NCBI RefSeq assembly: GCF_014205895.1
Contig: NZ_JACHFC010000004.1
Coordinates: 1-49,705 of the forward strand
From: Borreliella lanei
GTDB taxonomy: Bacteria; Spirochaetota; Spirochaetia; Borreliales; Borreliaceae
Direction: 5' to 3'
Length of the DNA stretch: 49,705 bases
The notes below the pieces were generated by a model. The model made no database searches. It worked only from the letters and a program-made list of their open reading frames with translations, and had not been told where the DNA came from. Made by a program: the position numbers and the translations under genes. Below are positions 8,420 to 16,694 of this stretch, piece by piece (the first letter of the stretch is position 1; every line of letters starts with the position of its first letter).

Positions 8420-9214
8420 ATGAGTAAAAGAGTAATTTTAATATTGCTAGAAATTTTAATCTTGTCTTGTGATTTATATATAAATAAAGAACAAAAATAT
8501 CCAGAGCAAACTCCTGAAAAACAAAATATTGAAAAAAATAAAAAGCCTGCAGCAAAAATAACCCCTACAGTATCCATTCAAACGGTAGAAATAAGACAAT
8601 CAAATCAAATTCCAACAAGCATTGAGGAGTACTACAAGCAAGCTTACCCGATTCAAACATTCACTCTTGATTTTAGCATTAGCAGAGAAAAAGAATTTCA
8701 ACAAGCAGAAGATAAGATCTTGCTTGCAAAAGGAAAAGTAGAATCTTTGAGCATCTTAATAAATAAAAAATTGTTAGACTTAAAAACCCAAAAAAAATCA
8801 ACTTTAAAAAATTTCAAAGAGATTGAAAATATTGAAAATTTATTCCAAGACCAAGATTTATTATTTGTTTTAAACCTTAAAAATCAAAATGATAACAATA
8901 TCATTAATATTATGCTCAATCCCCCAAACGACAATCAAAACCCTAAAAATTATGTTTTACTGGACCTTAAAAACATGATTAAACAAGATGTAAGTGAAAA
9001 ATACTTAAATCCTATCTATCGATTTCAAATAAAAACCAAAAAAGATTACCATTCAATAGATTACAACAAATTATCTATTAGCGAAAAAACAATAGAATTA
9101 GACCTGCTACCTCACAATCAAATCTTTAAAATGAATAAAAATTTCACTCGAATTTTAGACGTGCTAACAGACGTAAATAATCTAAAATTAGTAATTCAAA
9201 AAGAATATGTCTAA
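8420..9214 (+). CDS. P27 surface lipoprotein (BBA60)
   Basis: A 264-aa lipoprotein. ATG follows AAGGATAAGGA. Signal peptide MSKRVILILLEILILSC gives Cys17 as the lipidated residue. A Lys/Pro-rich tether (residues 20-75) precedes a globular domain starting near YPIQTFTLDFSI. It matches the B. burgdorferi P27 antigen in size, position and sequence as I remember it. P27 is surface-exposed; its function is unknown. The domain is related to the non-lipidated neighbour upstream. RIL/LDVLTDVNNLKLVI marks the C-terminus. Confidence 0.82.
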   Translation: MSKRVILILLEILILSCDLYINKEQKYPEQTPEKQNIEKNKKPAAKITPTVSIQTVEIRQSNQIPTSIEEYYKQAYPIQTFTLDFSISREKEFQQAEDKILLAKGKVESLSILINKKLLDLKTQKKSTLKNFKEIENIENLFQDQDLLFVLNLKNQNDNNIINIMLNPPNDNQNPKNYVLLDLKNMIKQDVSEKYLNPIYRFQIKTKKDYHSIDYNKLSISEKTIELDLLPHNQIFKMNKNFTRILDVLTDVNNLKLVIQKEYV

Positions 9215-9313
9215 AATTAAATCAAGCTTTGAAAATAAAATACATTTAATTGATTAATATAATTTTATGGTATATAATTACATTTAAATTGCTTAGGTTA
9301 AAGGAATGATTAA

Positions 9314-9547
9314 ATGGTTAAAAGAATAATATTTATTTCATTTTCGATATTTATTATGTCTTGCAGTGCAATTGGTCGTGGGATTTTAATAGACTCTATT
9401 CTTAATAATATGCACAAAGAATTGGAACAAGAAAAAAAAGATGAAGATGAAAAAAAGAAAAACTCACAATCAAAAGCCGCAATAGAAGAAAATACTGACA
9501 ACGATCCTGAAGAAGAAGATGAAGATCAAAATGAAGAGAATGAGTAG
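9314..9547 (+). CDS. Small acidic lipoprotein BBA59
   Basis: A 77-aa lipoprotein: signal peptide ending FIMSC (Cys17), a short segment SAIGRGILIDSILNNMHKEL, then an extremely charged tail of Lys/Glu changing to Asp/Glu (ending EEEDEDQNEENE). ATG follows AAAGGAATG. The mature chain is likely disordered and strongly acidic. Known as a lipoprotein in B31; function unknown. Own terminator at 9636. Confidence 0.8.
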   Translation: MVKRIIFISFSIFIMSCSAIGRGILIDSILNNMHKELEQEKKDEDEKKKNSQSKAAIEENTDNDPEEEDEDQNEENE

Positions 9548-9635
9548 GGTAATCAAAACATTCTAATATTTTGGAAACATTTTATTAGCTAATAGTTAAA
9601 ATTTTAAGCCTACATTTAAATATATTAATATATTC

Positions 9636-9670
9636 AAAGGAACATCGATTTTCACCCGATGTTCTCCTTT
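9636..9670 (+). terminator. Terminator after bba59
   Basis: AAAGGAACATCG ... CGATGTTCTCCTTT hairpin, one bulged base, followed by a weak T run. Confidence 0.7.
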
Positions 9671-9751
9671 ATTGTTAAATCTGAAAAATTCCAAGTATGC
9701 TATACACTTACTACAAAGCAAATCCTTTGTATAAAGATAAAATAAAGAAGA

Positions 9752-9826
9752 ATGGTGCTGAGAATTTTCGAAAAATTTAGAAAACTTAAAAACAGCACCA
9801 CCACTTCAACACAAAATTACAAGTGA
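9752..9826 (+). CDS. Possible 24-aa peptide gene
   Basis: ATG after AAGAAGA, encoding MVLRIFEKFRKLKNSTTTST plus NYK: an amphipathic basic N-terminus and a polar tail. A promoter-like TGCTATACA lies about 55 bases upstream, near 9698. The region between BBA59 and BBA57 is otherwise empty. It could equally be an untranslated leader, because bba57 has its own promoter space after a hairpin at 9927. Confidence 0.3.
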   Translation: MVLRIFEKFRKLKNSTTTSTQNYK

Positions 9827-9925
9827 ACCAAAGGTAACAATTATAAATTATTAAATTTTAATTTCTGCAAAACAGTAAGAACAAAAATTTAAAAAAATAA
9901 TACAAAATCTATGATACCCCCCCCT

Positions 9926-9950
9926 TAAATCCCCTTAAAAGGGGATTTTT
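9926..9950 (+). terminator. G/C-rich hairpin before bba57
   Basis: AAATCCCC TTAA GGGGATTT with T5, preceded by a run of eight C. It ends any transcript from the 9.7-kb small ORF and insulates bba57, which starts 80 bases on. Confidence 0.75.
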
Positions 9951-10029
9951 ATATTTTAAAATAAAATCAAAATCCAAAAACTGTGGTATAATGTTTTTCA
10001 ATATTCTTGTTTTAAAGGAGCGTAAGGCT

Positions 10030-11274
10030 TTGAAAGGCAAGCTTAGAAAAGCTTTAAAAATCTTAATATTTGCAACATTGCTGCTAGCTATTAGCTGTAA
10101 TGCAAATATGGATACAAATGATAAAAACAAAGCCTTAAACGAATATAAATTAAAAAATATTTCAGAAGTCATTAAGAACAGCTTGCGGCTTGAATCAGAC
10201 CCCAACTTAAAAAAAGAACCTGAATCAAACATAAATCAAAGTACTCCTCCCATTTTAGAAATTGAAAAAATCGAACCTGGAAAACAAGAGATGTCCTTAA
10301 AATCTGAATTTGATAGCGAAAGCTTAATGCCACCAGAAGAACTAGAAGAAGCAAATATGGTAAAATCAGAAGAAGAAATTGCAAAAATACAAGAAAAATT
10401 ATTGTTAATCGGAGCTTCTGATGAAATCACAGATCAAGAATTAGACGAAAATACGCAAAAATCTTTAAATCCAACTACAATAGAATTTAAAATTTCAACA
10501 ACCACCAAAGAAGCAATACTTATCCCAATTGAAGAAGAAGAAATTAATAATGACAAAGACAAAATTTTTGACCCAAAAGAAGAAAATAACACCTTAGAAA
10601 ATGAAACTTTTAACAAAAGTACAATAACCTTCACACAAAATCTAAAAAATCAATTCCAAACATACAGCACCCACTTGAAAAGCAATGAAAACTTCATAAC
10701 AAAAGAATACGCAAAGCAAGTTAGAGATTCTCTAGATAAAGCACTAAATGCAATAAAAAATTTAGAAACATCTAAAGAATTTAGAGAGCTTGAAAATTTA
10801 CCAAAGGATCAGAAAAACTCTCTAAACAATACAAAAGACTCAATTGAGGGCAACATTAATAATGTTAACACCGAGAACATAGAAATAACAAAAAACAGAC
10901 TACTCGAAGAGCTAAACAAAAGTGAGCTTATTTTTGAAGACACTAAAGATCCCCTAGGAGCAAGCACAATAAAAGAGGTCATAGATGCTGCTAAGAAATG
11001 GCAGGAAAAAGAAAACTCCAACCAAATAGACTGGGACTTGGGCTTAAAATTTCATCCAAACCCAAAACTTTACAATAAATTAGTAGCTCAAGAATATAAA
11101 GTTTTAGCTGAAAAATTTACTAAAGTAAAAAATGAATACAAAAACACAAAAGAACAACTAAAAGCTGAATCCAAATTAACAACTAACAACATCAGCAAAA
11201 TAATTGAAGCAACAAAAGAGTTTACAAACCAAGTAATAAACTTAATCTTATTGGTAGAAAACAATCATCAATAG
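10030..11274 (+). CDS. bba57: BBA57 surface lipoprotein
   Basis: A 414-aa lipoprotein. I chose the TTG at 10030 because AAAGGAG lies nine bases upstream and the product then starts MKGKLRKALKILIFATLLLA with lipobox AISC. The longer reading from the ATG at 9991 would put 13 extra residues before the signal. After the lipid site comes a long acidic, Glu/Pro-rich region (to about residue 215), then a helical C-terminal domain with LETSKEFRELENLPKDQ and IKEVIDAAKKWQEKENSNQ. In B31 BBA57 is RpoS-regulated and needed for early mammalian infection (from memory). It is the last rightward gene before the leftward phage operon; the two converge within 50 bases without a clear hairpin. Confidence 0.83.
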   Translation: MKGKLRKALKILIFATLLLAISCNANMDTNDKNKALNEYKLKNISEVIKNSLRLESDPNLKKEPESNINQSTPPILEIEKIEPGKQEMSLKSEFDSESLMPPEELEEANMVKSEEEIAKIQEKLLLIGASDEITDQELDENTQKSLNPTTIEFKISTTTKEAILIPIEEEEINNDKDKIFDPKEENNTLENETFNKSTITFTQNLKNQFQTYSTHLKSNENFITKEYAKQVRDSLDKALNAIKNLETSKEFRELENLPKDQKNSLNNTKDSIEGNINNVNTENIEITKNRLLEELNKSELIFEDTKDPLGASTIKEVIDAAKKWQEKENSNQIDWDLGLKFHPNPKLYNKLVAQEYKVLAEKFTKVKNEYKNTKEQLKAESKLTTNNISKIIEATKEFTNQVINLILLVENNHQ

Positions 11275-11322
11275 CACTTTGACAACAAAAAGCCTACAAA
11301 TAAAGAAAAGAAAAAAACTACT

Positions 11323-11892
11323 TCAAGCAATCGGGCCTGTTTTTCCGGTTGTGGTTGTTGGCGCACCACTACTATTAACATAAGTTAGAGTACCAGAACT
11401 GTGCATATGATTTTCAAACTTAGTTCCATTAATCTTTAAATTGCCTTTAATTTCAATATTATCTACATCAATAATCAATTTTTTGGCTTTAAATTTCATA
11501 TTTTCGCTTTGTGCATCAAACTCTTGCAAGCTCAATTTAAACTGATCAAGCTTAATGCCAATTTTTTTAGGATTAAGAGCACTTAGAATATAATAATAAT
11601 TTTTGTCAAAATGATTATTATCACTTTCTTGAAAAATATTAAAATTACTTTGAAGCAAAACCACCTCATCTTCTTCTGCTAAATCAAGATTAAAGTTAGA
11701 TATACTGCAAGTGCTAATCTCTAGCCCTTCGTACTCTTTAATAGTAACAACACCCGTTTGAGTTTCACAGTCAAAGCTTTTAATAACACCTATTCTGCAA
11801 ATAAAAACATTTTCAAAAAGAAACTGCTTTAACACACCAGTAGAAGGGGCTTTTAGGCCGCCTGGCCCTACGCGAAAATCATTATTTTGCAT
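11323..11892 (-). CDS. Phage baseplate spike protein (gpV-like, DUF777 type)
   Basis: A 189-aa protein at the end of the capsid/tail operon. It has an N-terminal OB-like beta domain (VFICRIGVIKSFDCETQTGVVTI, typical of baseplate V proteins), a beta-rich middle, and an apex segment with HMH in GTKFENHMHSSGTLTYV plus a Ser/Gly/Thr tail ending TGKTGPIA. In contractile-tail phages the needle tip carries such an H-x-H iron site next to a short Ser/Thr-rich stretch. It would form the membrane-piercing spike under the tube. The start codon overlaps the hub gene's 3' end by 11 bases. In cp32-type phages a wedge W gene would follow; here the operon stops. Confidence 0.75.
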   Translation of the reverse strand: MQNNDFRVGPGGLKAPSTGVLKQFLFENVFICRIGVIKSFDCETQTGVVTIKEYEGLEISTCSISNFNLDLAEEDEVVLLQSNFNIFQESDNNHFDKNYYYILSALNPKKIGIKLDQFKLSLQEFDAQSENMKFKAKKLIIDVDNIEIKGNLKINGTKFENHMHSSGTLTYVNSSGAPTTTTGKTGPIA

Positions 11893-12817
11893 AATACATT
11901 CCTTTTTTATTATCTGAGTAAAGCTCTAGATTTAAAACACACTCTCTAGTACTACTTAATCTGGCACTGGTGTTTTTAACCCTGCAGTTAATGGTATTTC
12001 CATGCCTGTCTTTAAAGCTTAGACTGTCTGCAATTTTAATGTTGTGAGTAAACATCACTTGCGCTTGATACAAACTTAAACCGGACTTAAAACCTAAAGC
12101 ATCCTTTTGGGGCACAAACAAAAGTCCATAATCTTCAAGCCTTTTACAATCACCAGAAACAACTTGCTCAAAATTCATAAAAATAAATTTCGAATCAACA
12201 TCTTGCCCGAGATTTCCAATCTCAACAATAACACAGTCAACGTATCCTTGTCGCCTTAAGTATTCTATTAATCCTTTTGGCGAGTTGCAAGCAAAGCTCT
12301 CTTTGATCACTTTTGTTTTTTCAAGTTCATTCATACAAAAGATTGCTTTGTCCTTAAACACATATTCTATTGCATCAGCAATGGTGCTGCCTTTGAAATT
12401 TTGATACTCAAATTTTCTCTCCAAAAAGGTAGCTCTGGACAAAAGATACAATTCGCACTCAAAGCTAAAATTCTCAGACCCACCAATTCTCTCAAAAGGC
12501 GCTCCCAAATACCCAGCCATAATAAACTGATAATCTTGCTGATGTGCAAACTTCTTATAATAAATTTTTACAATATCTGCAGTCTTAAAATAAGAAAAAT
12601 CTAAAGGTACATTAAAAATTTGAAGTTTGACCTTTTTACTAATTATTAAATTATTCTCAGAATATGTATTTTGAATAAAAATATTCAAATCTGGAGCGCC
12701 ATTTTGAGTGGCAATAACAACTCTGGGCCTCAGACCTGCAAGCCCGCCGCCAATGCTATTCTTAGAATCACCTGCATTGTAAAATTCAATTTTAAAATCG
12801 TACTGAAATATTAACAT
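11882..12817 (-). CDS. Phage baseplate hub protein (gpD-like, DUF693)
   Basis: A 311-aa protein resembling the Borrelia DUF693 family, which occupies the late-control/hub D position between tape-measure and spike genes. Visible features include an N-terminal beta segment (MLIFQYDFKIEFYNAGDS), a middle part with AYLGAPFERIGGSENFSFEC, and SLSFKDRHGNTINCRVKNTSARLSSTRECVL near the C-terminus. It should form the ring joining tail tube to spike. The preceding 87-base gap separates it from the exported cargo genes BBA52-54, which intervene where the tail operon is normally continuous. Confidence 0.68.
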   Translation of the reverse strand: MLIFQYDFKIEFYNAGDSKNSIGGGLAGLRPRVVIATQNGAPDLNIFIQNTYSENNLIISKKVKLQIFNVPLDFSYFKTADIVKIYYKKFAHQQDYQFIMAGYLGAPFERIGGSENFSFECELYLLSRATFLERKFEYQNFKGSTIADAIEYVFKDKAIFCMNELEKTKVIKESFACNSPKGLIEYLRRQGYVDCVIVEIGNLGQDVDSKFIFMNFEQVVSGDCKRLEDYGLLFVPQKDALGFKSGLSLYQAQVMFTHNIKIADSLSFKDRHGNTINCRVKNTSARLSSTRECVLNLELYSDNKKGMYYAK

Positions 12818-12904
12818 CTTTTTTAAATAAAACTCCTTTTTAAATTAATAAGCTATTAATTGAATTAAGAATTCAATTCTTAACAAATCAGCCTAAAGCA
12901 AAGT

Positions 12905-13204
12905 TTAATTTTCTACTCCTGATTCCTGCTTCTGATTTGATTTATAAATCACAATCACTGCAACCTCTACCCCGGTAAACAAAATCTTATGATTAATGTC
13001 TAACACATTTTTCAAGCCTACCTTTTGAATAAAAAGTATTAAATTTCTCTCTAATTCTTCAAAAGATCTCTGCTGATTTAGTTTAAAATTAAAAATTTTA
13101 ATCTTAATAGCTGCATCATTCCCAACAGAATAAGAATGCAAATTAAAAAATAAACAAAAAAATAAAATAAAAATTGTAAAAACTTTTCTCACAAATGCTA
13201 CCAA
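12905..13204 (-). CDS. Small exported protein, BBA54-like
   Basis: A 99-aa protein with a hydrophobic signal peptide (MVAFVRKVFTIFILFFCLFF, then NLHSYSVG) and no lipobox at the cleavage site, so it is probably periplasmic or secreted. The mature part resembles its neighbour BBA53: NVLDINHKILFTGVEVAVIVIYK here, NILNIEHNITFNGLSIMVIYK there. It is therefore a diverged tandem duplicate. Function unknown. It lies inside the phage tail operon on the same strand. Confidence 0.72.
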   Translation of the reverse strand: MVAFVRKVFTIFILFFCLFFNLHSYSVGNDAAIKIKIFNFKLNQQRSFEELERNLILFIQKVGLKNVLDINHKILFTGVEVAVIVIYKSNQKQESGVEN

Positions 13205-13226
13205 CTTATCTTAGGCAAATACTTTA

Positions 13227-13502
13227 CTAACTATGCTTTTTCACTTTATAGATCACCATTATAGACAAACCATTAAAAGTTATATTATGCTCAATGTTTA
13301 AAATATTCTCAGATCCTATTTTATTAATTACATTCTGTATTAACCTTTCAACAGAAGCAACAGCATGATCTTCGGTTAAATTGCCACTAATTTTTACTTC
13401 TTCGTATAAGAACTTGACTGCAATCTCTTCATCATCTTGAAGATCATAAGAATAAAGATTAAAACTTAAAAATAAAAAAGAAATTAAAATTAATTGTTTC
13501 AT
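13227..13502 (-). CDS. Small exported protein, BBA53-like
   Basis: A 91-aa protein: signal peptide MKQLILISFLFLSFNLYSYD, acidic start of the mature chain (DLQDDEEIAVKF), then a predicted alpha/beta fold ending MVIYKVKKHS. It is a paralogue of the next gene. The leader GGAGAATATTAATG is identical to that of bba52 upstream, so the two genes share a translation initiation cassette. Function unknown. Confidence 0.72.
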   Translation of the reverse strand: MKQLILISFLFLSFNLYSYDLQDDEEIAVKFLYEEVKISGNLTEDHAVASVERLIQNVINKIGSENILNIEHNITFNGLSIMVIYKVKKHS

Positions 13503-13593
13503 TAATATTCTCCAAACAAAAATTATTGTGGCTTAAAAACTTAAAAGATTAAAAACTTAAAAGTAAATTAACAAAATATTCAAATTTAAAAAT

Positions 13594-14454
13594 TTAGCTA
13601 AACTGATCTTCAAGAGAATCAAAAAACTCATCTTCACTTTGATCTTCATTAAACGCATCATCTTTGCTTCCTGAATCATCTAGATCTTCGTTTTCTAGCT
13701 CATCTGAGCCCTCATTTTCTCGATCGTTTGGGTCTTCGCTTTCTCGATCGTTTGGGTCTTCGCTTTCTAGTTCATCTGAGTCTTGATCTGGATCAGCTAA
13801 AAACTCATCTTCTGCGTGGTTAAGATCATACTTGTTTAAGATTCGACTTTTGTTACATTTTTTTACGCTTTGTGGTCCTTTGGAAGGTTTAAAGCTTGAA
13901 ACCTTTGAACCAACAAACCTTTTAGTTTTACCCTTTAAAGACTTCAAGTTGCTCTGATTTTCAGCTATTCTTTTTTTAATATTTTCACGAGATTTTACAT
14001 TCTTAAGCCTAGATTGAAAATAGTTTTCTAGAAAAAGAACTTTTTTAATAATTCTCTCTGCAATAAGTTTCGTATATTCCGGATTTTCAATCAAGACTTT
14101 ATTTTTATAATTTCTTGTTAAATATTTATATTTTCTAATAATCTTAAGTAGTGGCAATTCCACTTCTTTTTGAAATCTACTCCTAACAAGCCTTGCTTTT
14201 ATTATTTTCTGCAAACTATTAGAATAAACACTCAATGCATTAAGTTTAGCAAGTACCTCTTGCCTTTTAATGCTGCCGGCTTTATCTTGAGATTTGGTTA
14301 AAATCCCATTGTCAATGTCGTGCATTAATACATACGCCAAATCTATGTCTTTTTTGAAATTCCATTTTTTAAAATCAAATGGTCTTGCCACACTTGCATA
14401 TGTCGTTAAAACAATAAATAAAAAAAATATCAAAATAAATTTAAATTTTATCAT
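13594..14454 (-). CDS. bba52: BBA52 outer-membrane/surface protein
   Basis: A 286-aa exported protein with signal peptide MIKFKFILIFFLFIVLTTYA and no lipobox. It has a basic helical region (residues 30-195, Lys/Arg rich) and a very acidic C-terminal tail containing a tandem repeat (ESEDPNDR twice). ATG follows GGGAGAATATTA. B31 BBA52 is described as a surface-exposed outer-membrane protein favouring tick-to-host transmission. It sits between two tail genes (DUF792 and hub), with BBA53 and BBA54. The strong charge split (basic body, acidic tail) is notable and suggests self-association or binding to a basic partner (inference). Confidence 0.82.
   Translation of the reverse strand: MIKFKFILIFFLFIVLTTYASVARPFDFKKWNFKKDIDLAYVLMHDIDNGILTKSQDKAGSIKRQEVLAKLNALSVYSNSLQKIIKARLVRSRFQKEVELPLLKIIRKYKYLTRNYKNKVLIENPEYTKLIAERIIKKVLFLENYFQSRLKNVKSRENIKKRIAENQSNLKSLKGKTKRFVGSKVSSFKPSKGPQSVKKCNKSRILNKYDLNHAEDEFLADPDQDSDELESEDPNDRESEDPNDRENEGSDELENEDLDDSGSKDDAFNEDQSEDEFFDSLEDQFS
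13717..13764 (-). repeat. Two perfect 24-bp tandem repeats in bba52
   Basis: Two adjacent copies of a 24-bp unit containing the CGATCG palindrome, encoding Glu/Asp/Ser/Asn/Arg octapeptides. Copy number probably varies between strains. Confidence 0.85.
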
Positions 14455-14493
14455 TAATATTCTCCCAATATTTAGATGTTTTTAATTAATATT

Positions 14494-15057
14494 TTAACCT
14501 TTATAAGTCAAAATATTAAACGTTTTGCAAATTTTTACTTGCAAGCTAATTTCCACCTCTTCTAGATAAACTGTGTCTTTAAGCTTTAACGAACTAATGC
14601 TTACTACCTCGTGAAATCCTACTGAAGGGCTGTACATACTGTAATAAACTCCTAGGTTAAACCTTTGCCTAAACTGCATTTTTATAAAATTGCTATTAAA
14701 TTCTAAAGCACTGTTCATAAAAGGAGTTTCTTTTAAAACTCTTAGCAAAGTTTGGTCATAAATAGATGACAAAATTCCTTTATTAATTGTTACAATCTCA
14801 GGCCTTGGAGTAATGTTAAAGTTCACATATTCGCTTTTTGTATTTGTAAAATCAATTACTGCACGATCTGAGCTTACACTTGAGAGATTTTCTTCTATTA
14901 GATCGTGCTTTACAAAAATAAAAAACAGTTGGGGAATGTACCCAAGGCCTTTAAAATCAAGCCTTGGAAAAAGTAAAACAAAATTAGAAATGCTTGCTAA
15001 ACTTGAGATTTGATTTACAATCTCTTTTATTAACCTGCTAGCTTGCTCTTTAATCAC
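14494..15057 (-). CDS. Phage tail/baseplate protein (DUF792 type, BBA51)
   Basis: A 187-aa protein with a GTG start preceded by GAGG. It follows the tape-measure candidate directly, the position of the LysM-like or baseplate adaptor protein in contractile-tail operons, and resembles the Borrelia DUF792 family as I remember it. Visible: mixed alpha/beta with NFNITPRPEIVTINKGILSS and a beta C-terminus (VYLEEVEISLQVKICKTFNI). I see no catalytic motif. The precise role is inferred from order only. Confidence 0.62.
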   Translation of the reverse strand: MIKEQASRLIKEIVNQISSLASISNFVLLFPRLDFKGLGYIPQLFFIFVKHDLIEENLSSVSSDRAVIDFTNTKSEYVNFNITPRPEIVTINKGILSSIYDQTLLRVLKETPFMNSALEFNSNFIKMQFRQRFNLGVYYSMYSPSVGFHEVVSISSLKLKDTVYLEEVEISLQVKICKTFNILTYKG

Positions 15058-15075
15058 TTAAAACCTCTTTCATAC

Positions 15076-16467
15076 TTAAGGCATTCTAGAATCATCATCA
15101 ATTCCTCTTGAATTAAATTCACCACCACTATTTAACACATTTGTCATGTACTCAACCAAAGGTAAACTTTCAAATGCTTGTGCTAAAATGCTGCCAAGAT
15201 TTGAAAAAGTATTTCTTAATGGGTCCAGTACACTGCTAGTAAAATCGTAATTTTTAGCCCACTCTAAAAGTTCTAAAGTTTTTTCTAAGAGTGGGCCTAA
15301 TTCAGGCTCAAAGGCACTGCTTATTATTTTGCTGTTTAAAACCTCAGGTTCACCTTTTGAATCTTTTAAAGAAATTGTTGGCATTTTAAAACTTAAAACT
15401 TTTTCTAAATTATTCTCACCCTTTAGAAAATCTCTTACAAGGCTAATAGCTTTTGAATCATTTTTTGCATGCCCGTCGTTTTTTAATTTCTGTGCAAGCT
15501 CAACCATAAAAGAAAAATCATTTGAACTTGAACTTGAATTTGAATTTTGTGAACTTTGAAGAATATAAAGTTTTCTTAAAAAATCATTTCTCTCAAGCTC
15601 TGTCTCAAAAGATCTTTTTCTTTTTAGTATTTTATTTGCACTCTCTTTTTGACTATCTTTGAAAACAAAATTTTCAAGACTTAGCTCAGTCTTTTTGTCT
15701 TTTAAATTTTTAAATTCGTCTTTAGAAGAATTTAAATCATTAAAACCATTTTTTATATTAAAAAAATCAACAGGGCTTGAATCTTTAAAAAGATTTCTAA
15801 AAGTCATCAAATTTTCCCAAACAATCTGACTGTTTTCGTTTTTAAAGCCCAATGGCTCTTGTAAATCATCTTTAAAAGGGAAAATCTTGGCAAAATTGGA
15901 ATTTAATCTAAAGTCTTCTGATGCATTAGTTTGATCTTTATTAGAATTATTAATAAAATTTTGCTTAAAAGCATTTTTAATATTTTCAGTTTTAAAATAT
16001 GAATACTGGCTAGAGACAAGATCTAATTTATCTGCTTCTGGCTTTAAATAAGAACTAAGATTGCTATTTTTCTCATTTAAGCGCCCAACAGGCAAACCGA
16101 TTTTATCTTTCAAGTCAAAATTTAAATCCAAATCTTTTAAAAAACTCTTTGGATTGTTTTTCTGAGAATCATAGCTTAAAAAATCCTTAAAAGAATTATT
16201 TTTACCCAAAACATTCAAAGACTTAAAGCTTGCTGATTTTTGAAGATTGTCACTTTTGGGGGTTTTAAGTCCTTTAAGCCTTTCAAAACTTGCAGATAAA
16301 AAATCTTTACTACTTTTCCCACTCAAACCACCAAAACCAATCTGATTGAAAAAATTTTCCCTTTTTAGACTTAAAAACTCTTTTTTTAAATTACTCTTTG
16401 TGGCATTTCTGTCAAGAACGCCTTCTAATGTAATTGTGAATTTAGGATTATTGTTTTCTTCGTACAT
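15076..16467 (-). CDS. Probable tail tape-measure protein (BBA50 position)
   Basis: A 463-aa, Asp/Lys/Ser/Asn-rich protein with little hydrophobicity until the C-terminal third (LGPLLEKTLELLEWAKNYDF then LGSILAQAFESLPLVEYM). It lies between the overlapping chaperone-like pair and the DUF792 gene, where the tape-measure gene stands in myoviruses. It is short for that role (many exceed 600 aa), which would predict a short tail. Numerous FKDxL / SFKDFL repeats occur in the first 300 residues. It could instead be a structural tail protein unrelated to length control. Confidence 0.5.
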   Translation of the reverse strand: MYEENNNPKFTITLEGVLDRNATKSNLKKEFLSLKRENFFNQIGFGGLSGKSSKDFLSASFERLKGLKTPKSDNLQKSASFKSLNVLGKNNSFKDFLSYDSQKNNPKSFLKDLDLNFDLKDKIGLPVGRLNEKNSNLSSYLKPEADKLDLVSSQYSYFKTENIKNAFKQNFINNSNKDQTNASEDFRLNSNFAKIFPFKDDLQEPLGFKNENSQIVWENLMTFRNLFKDSSPVDFFNIKNGFNDLNSSKDEFKNLKDKKTELSLENFVFKDSQKESANKILKRKRSFETELERNDFLRKLYILQSSQNSNSSSSSNDFSFMVELAQKLKNDGHAKNDSKAISLVRDFLKGENNLEKVLSFKMPTISLKDSKGEPEVLNSKIISSAFEPELGPLLEKTLELLEWAKNYDFTSSVLDPLRNTFSNLGSILAQAFESLPLVEYMTNVLNSGGEFNSRGIDDDSRMP

Positions 16468-16475
16468 AAAAACCT

Positions 16476-16694
16476 TTAAAACATGCTACTAAAGGACAAA
16501 AACCTCTCATATATTTCCTTGTTAAGTTTTAAATTAGCCACTCGGTTAACCTCTACAAGCTCTTTGTAGCTCATTTTTTTAACATCTTTGTATGTGCAAA
16601 TGCCCATTACAACAGGAAAATAATACTTATTAGCTTCTCTTGTCAAATAGTTTATGTATTTAAAATAACTAGTTGCAATCTCTTGCTTATTCAT
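16476..16694 (-). CDS. Small tail-assembly protein (BBA49 position)
   Basis: A 72-aa protein starting at ATG 16694, inside ATGAATAA where the upstream stop codon sits; GAAGGTGG provides the ribosome binding site, so translation is coupled. Charged and helical (YFKYINYLTREANKYYF). Two small overlapping ORFs just before a tape-measure gene are the classic tail assembly chaperone arrangement (G/GT, E/E'). Confidence 0.62.
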   Translation of the reverse strand: MNKQEIATSYFKYINYLTREANKYYFPVVMGICTYKDVKKMSYKELVEVNRVANLKLNKEIYERFLSFSSMF

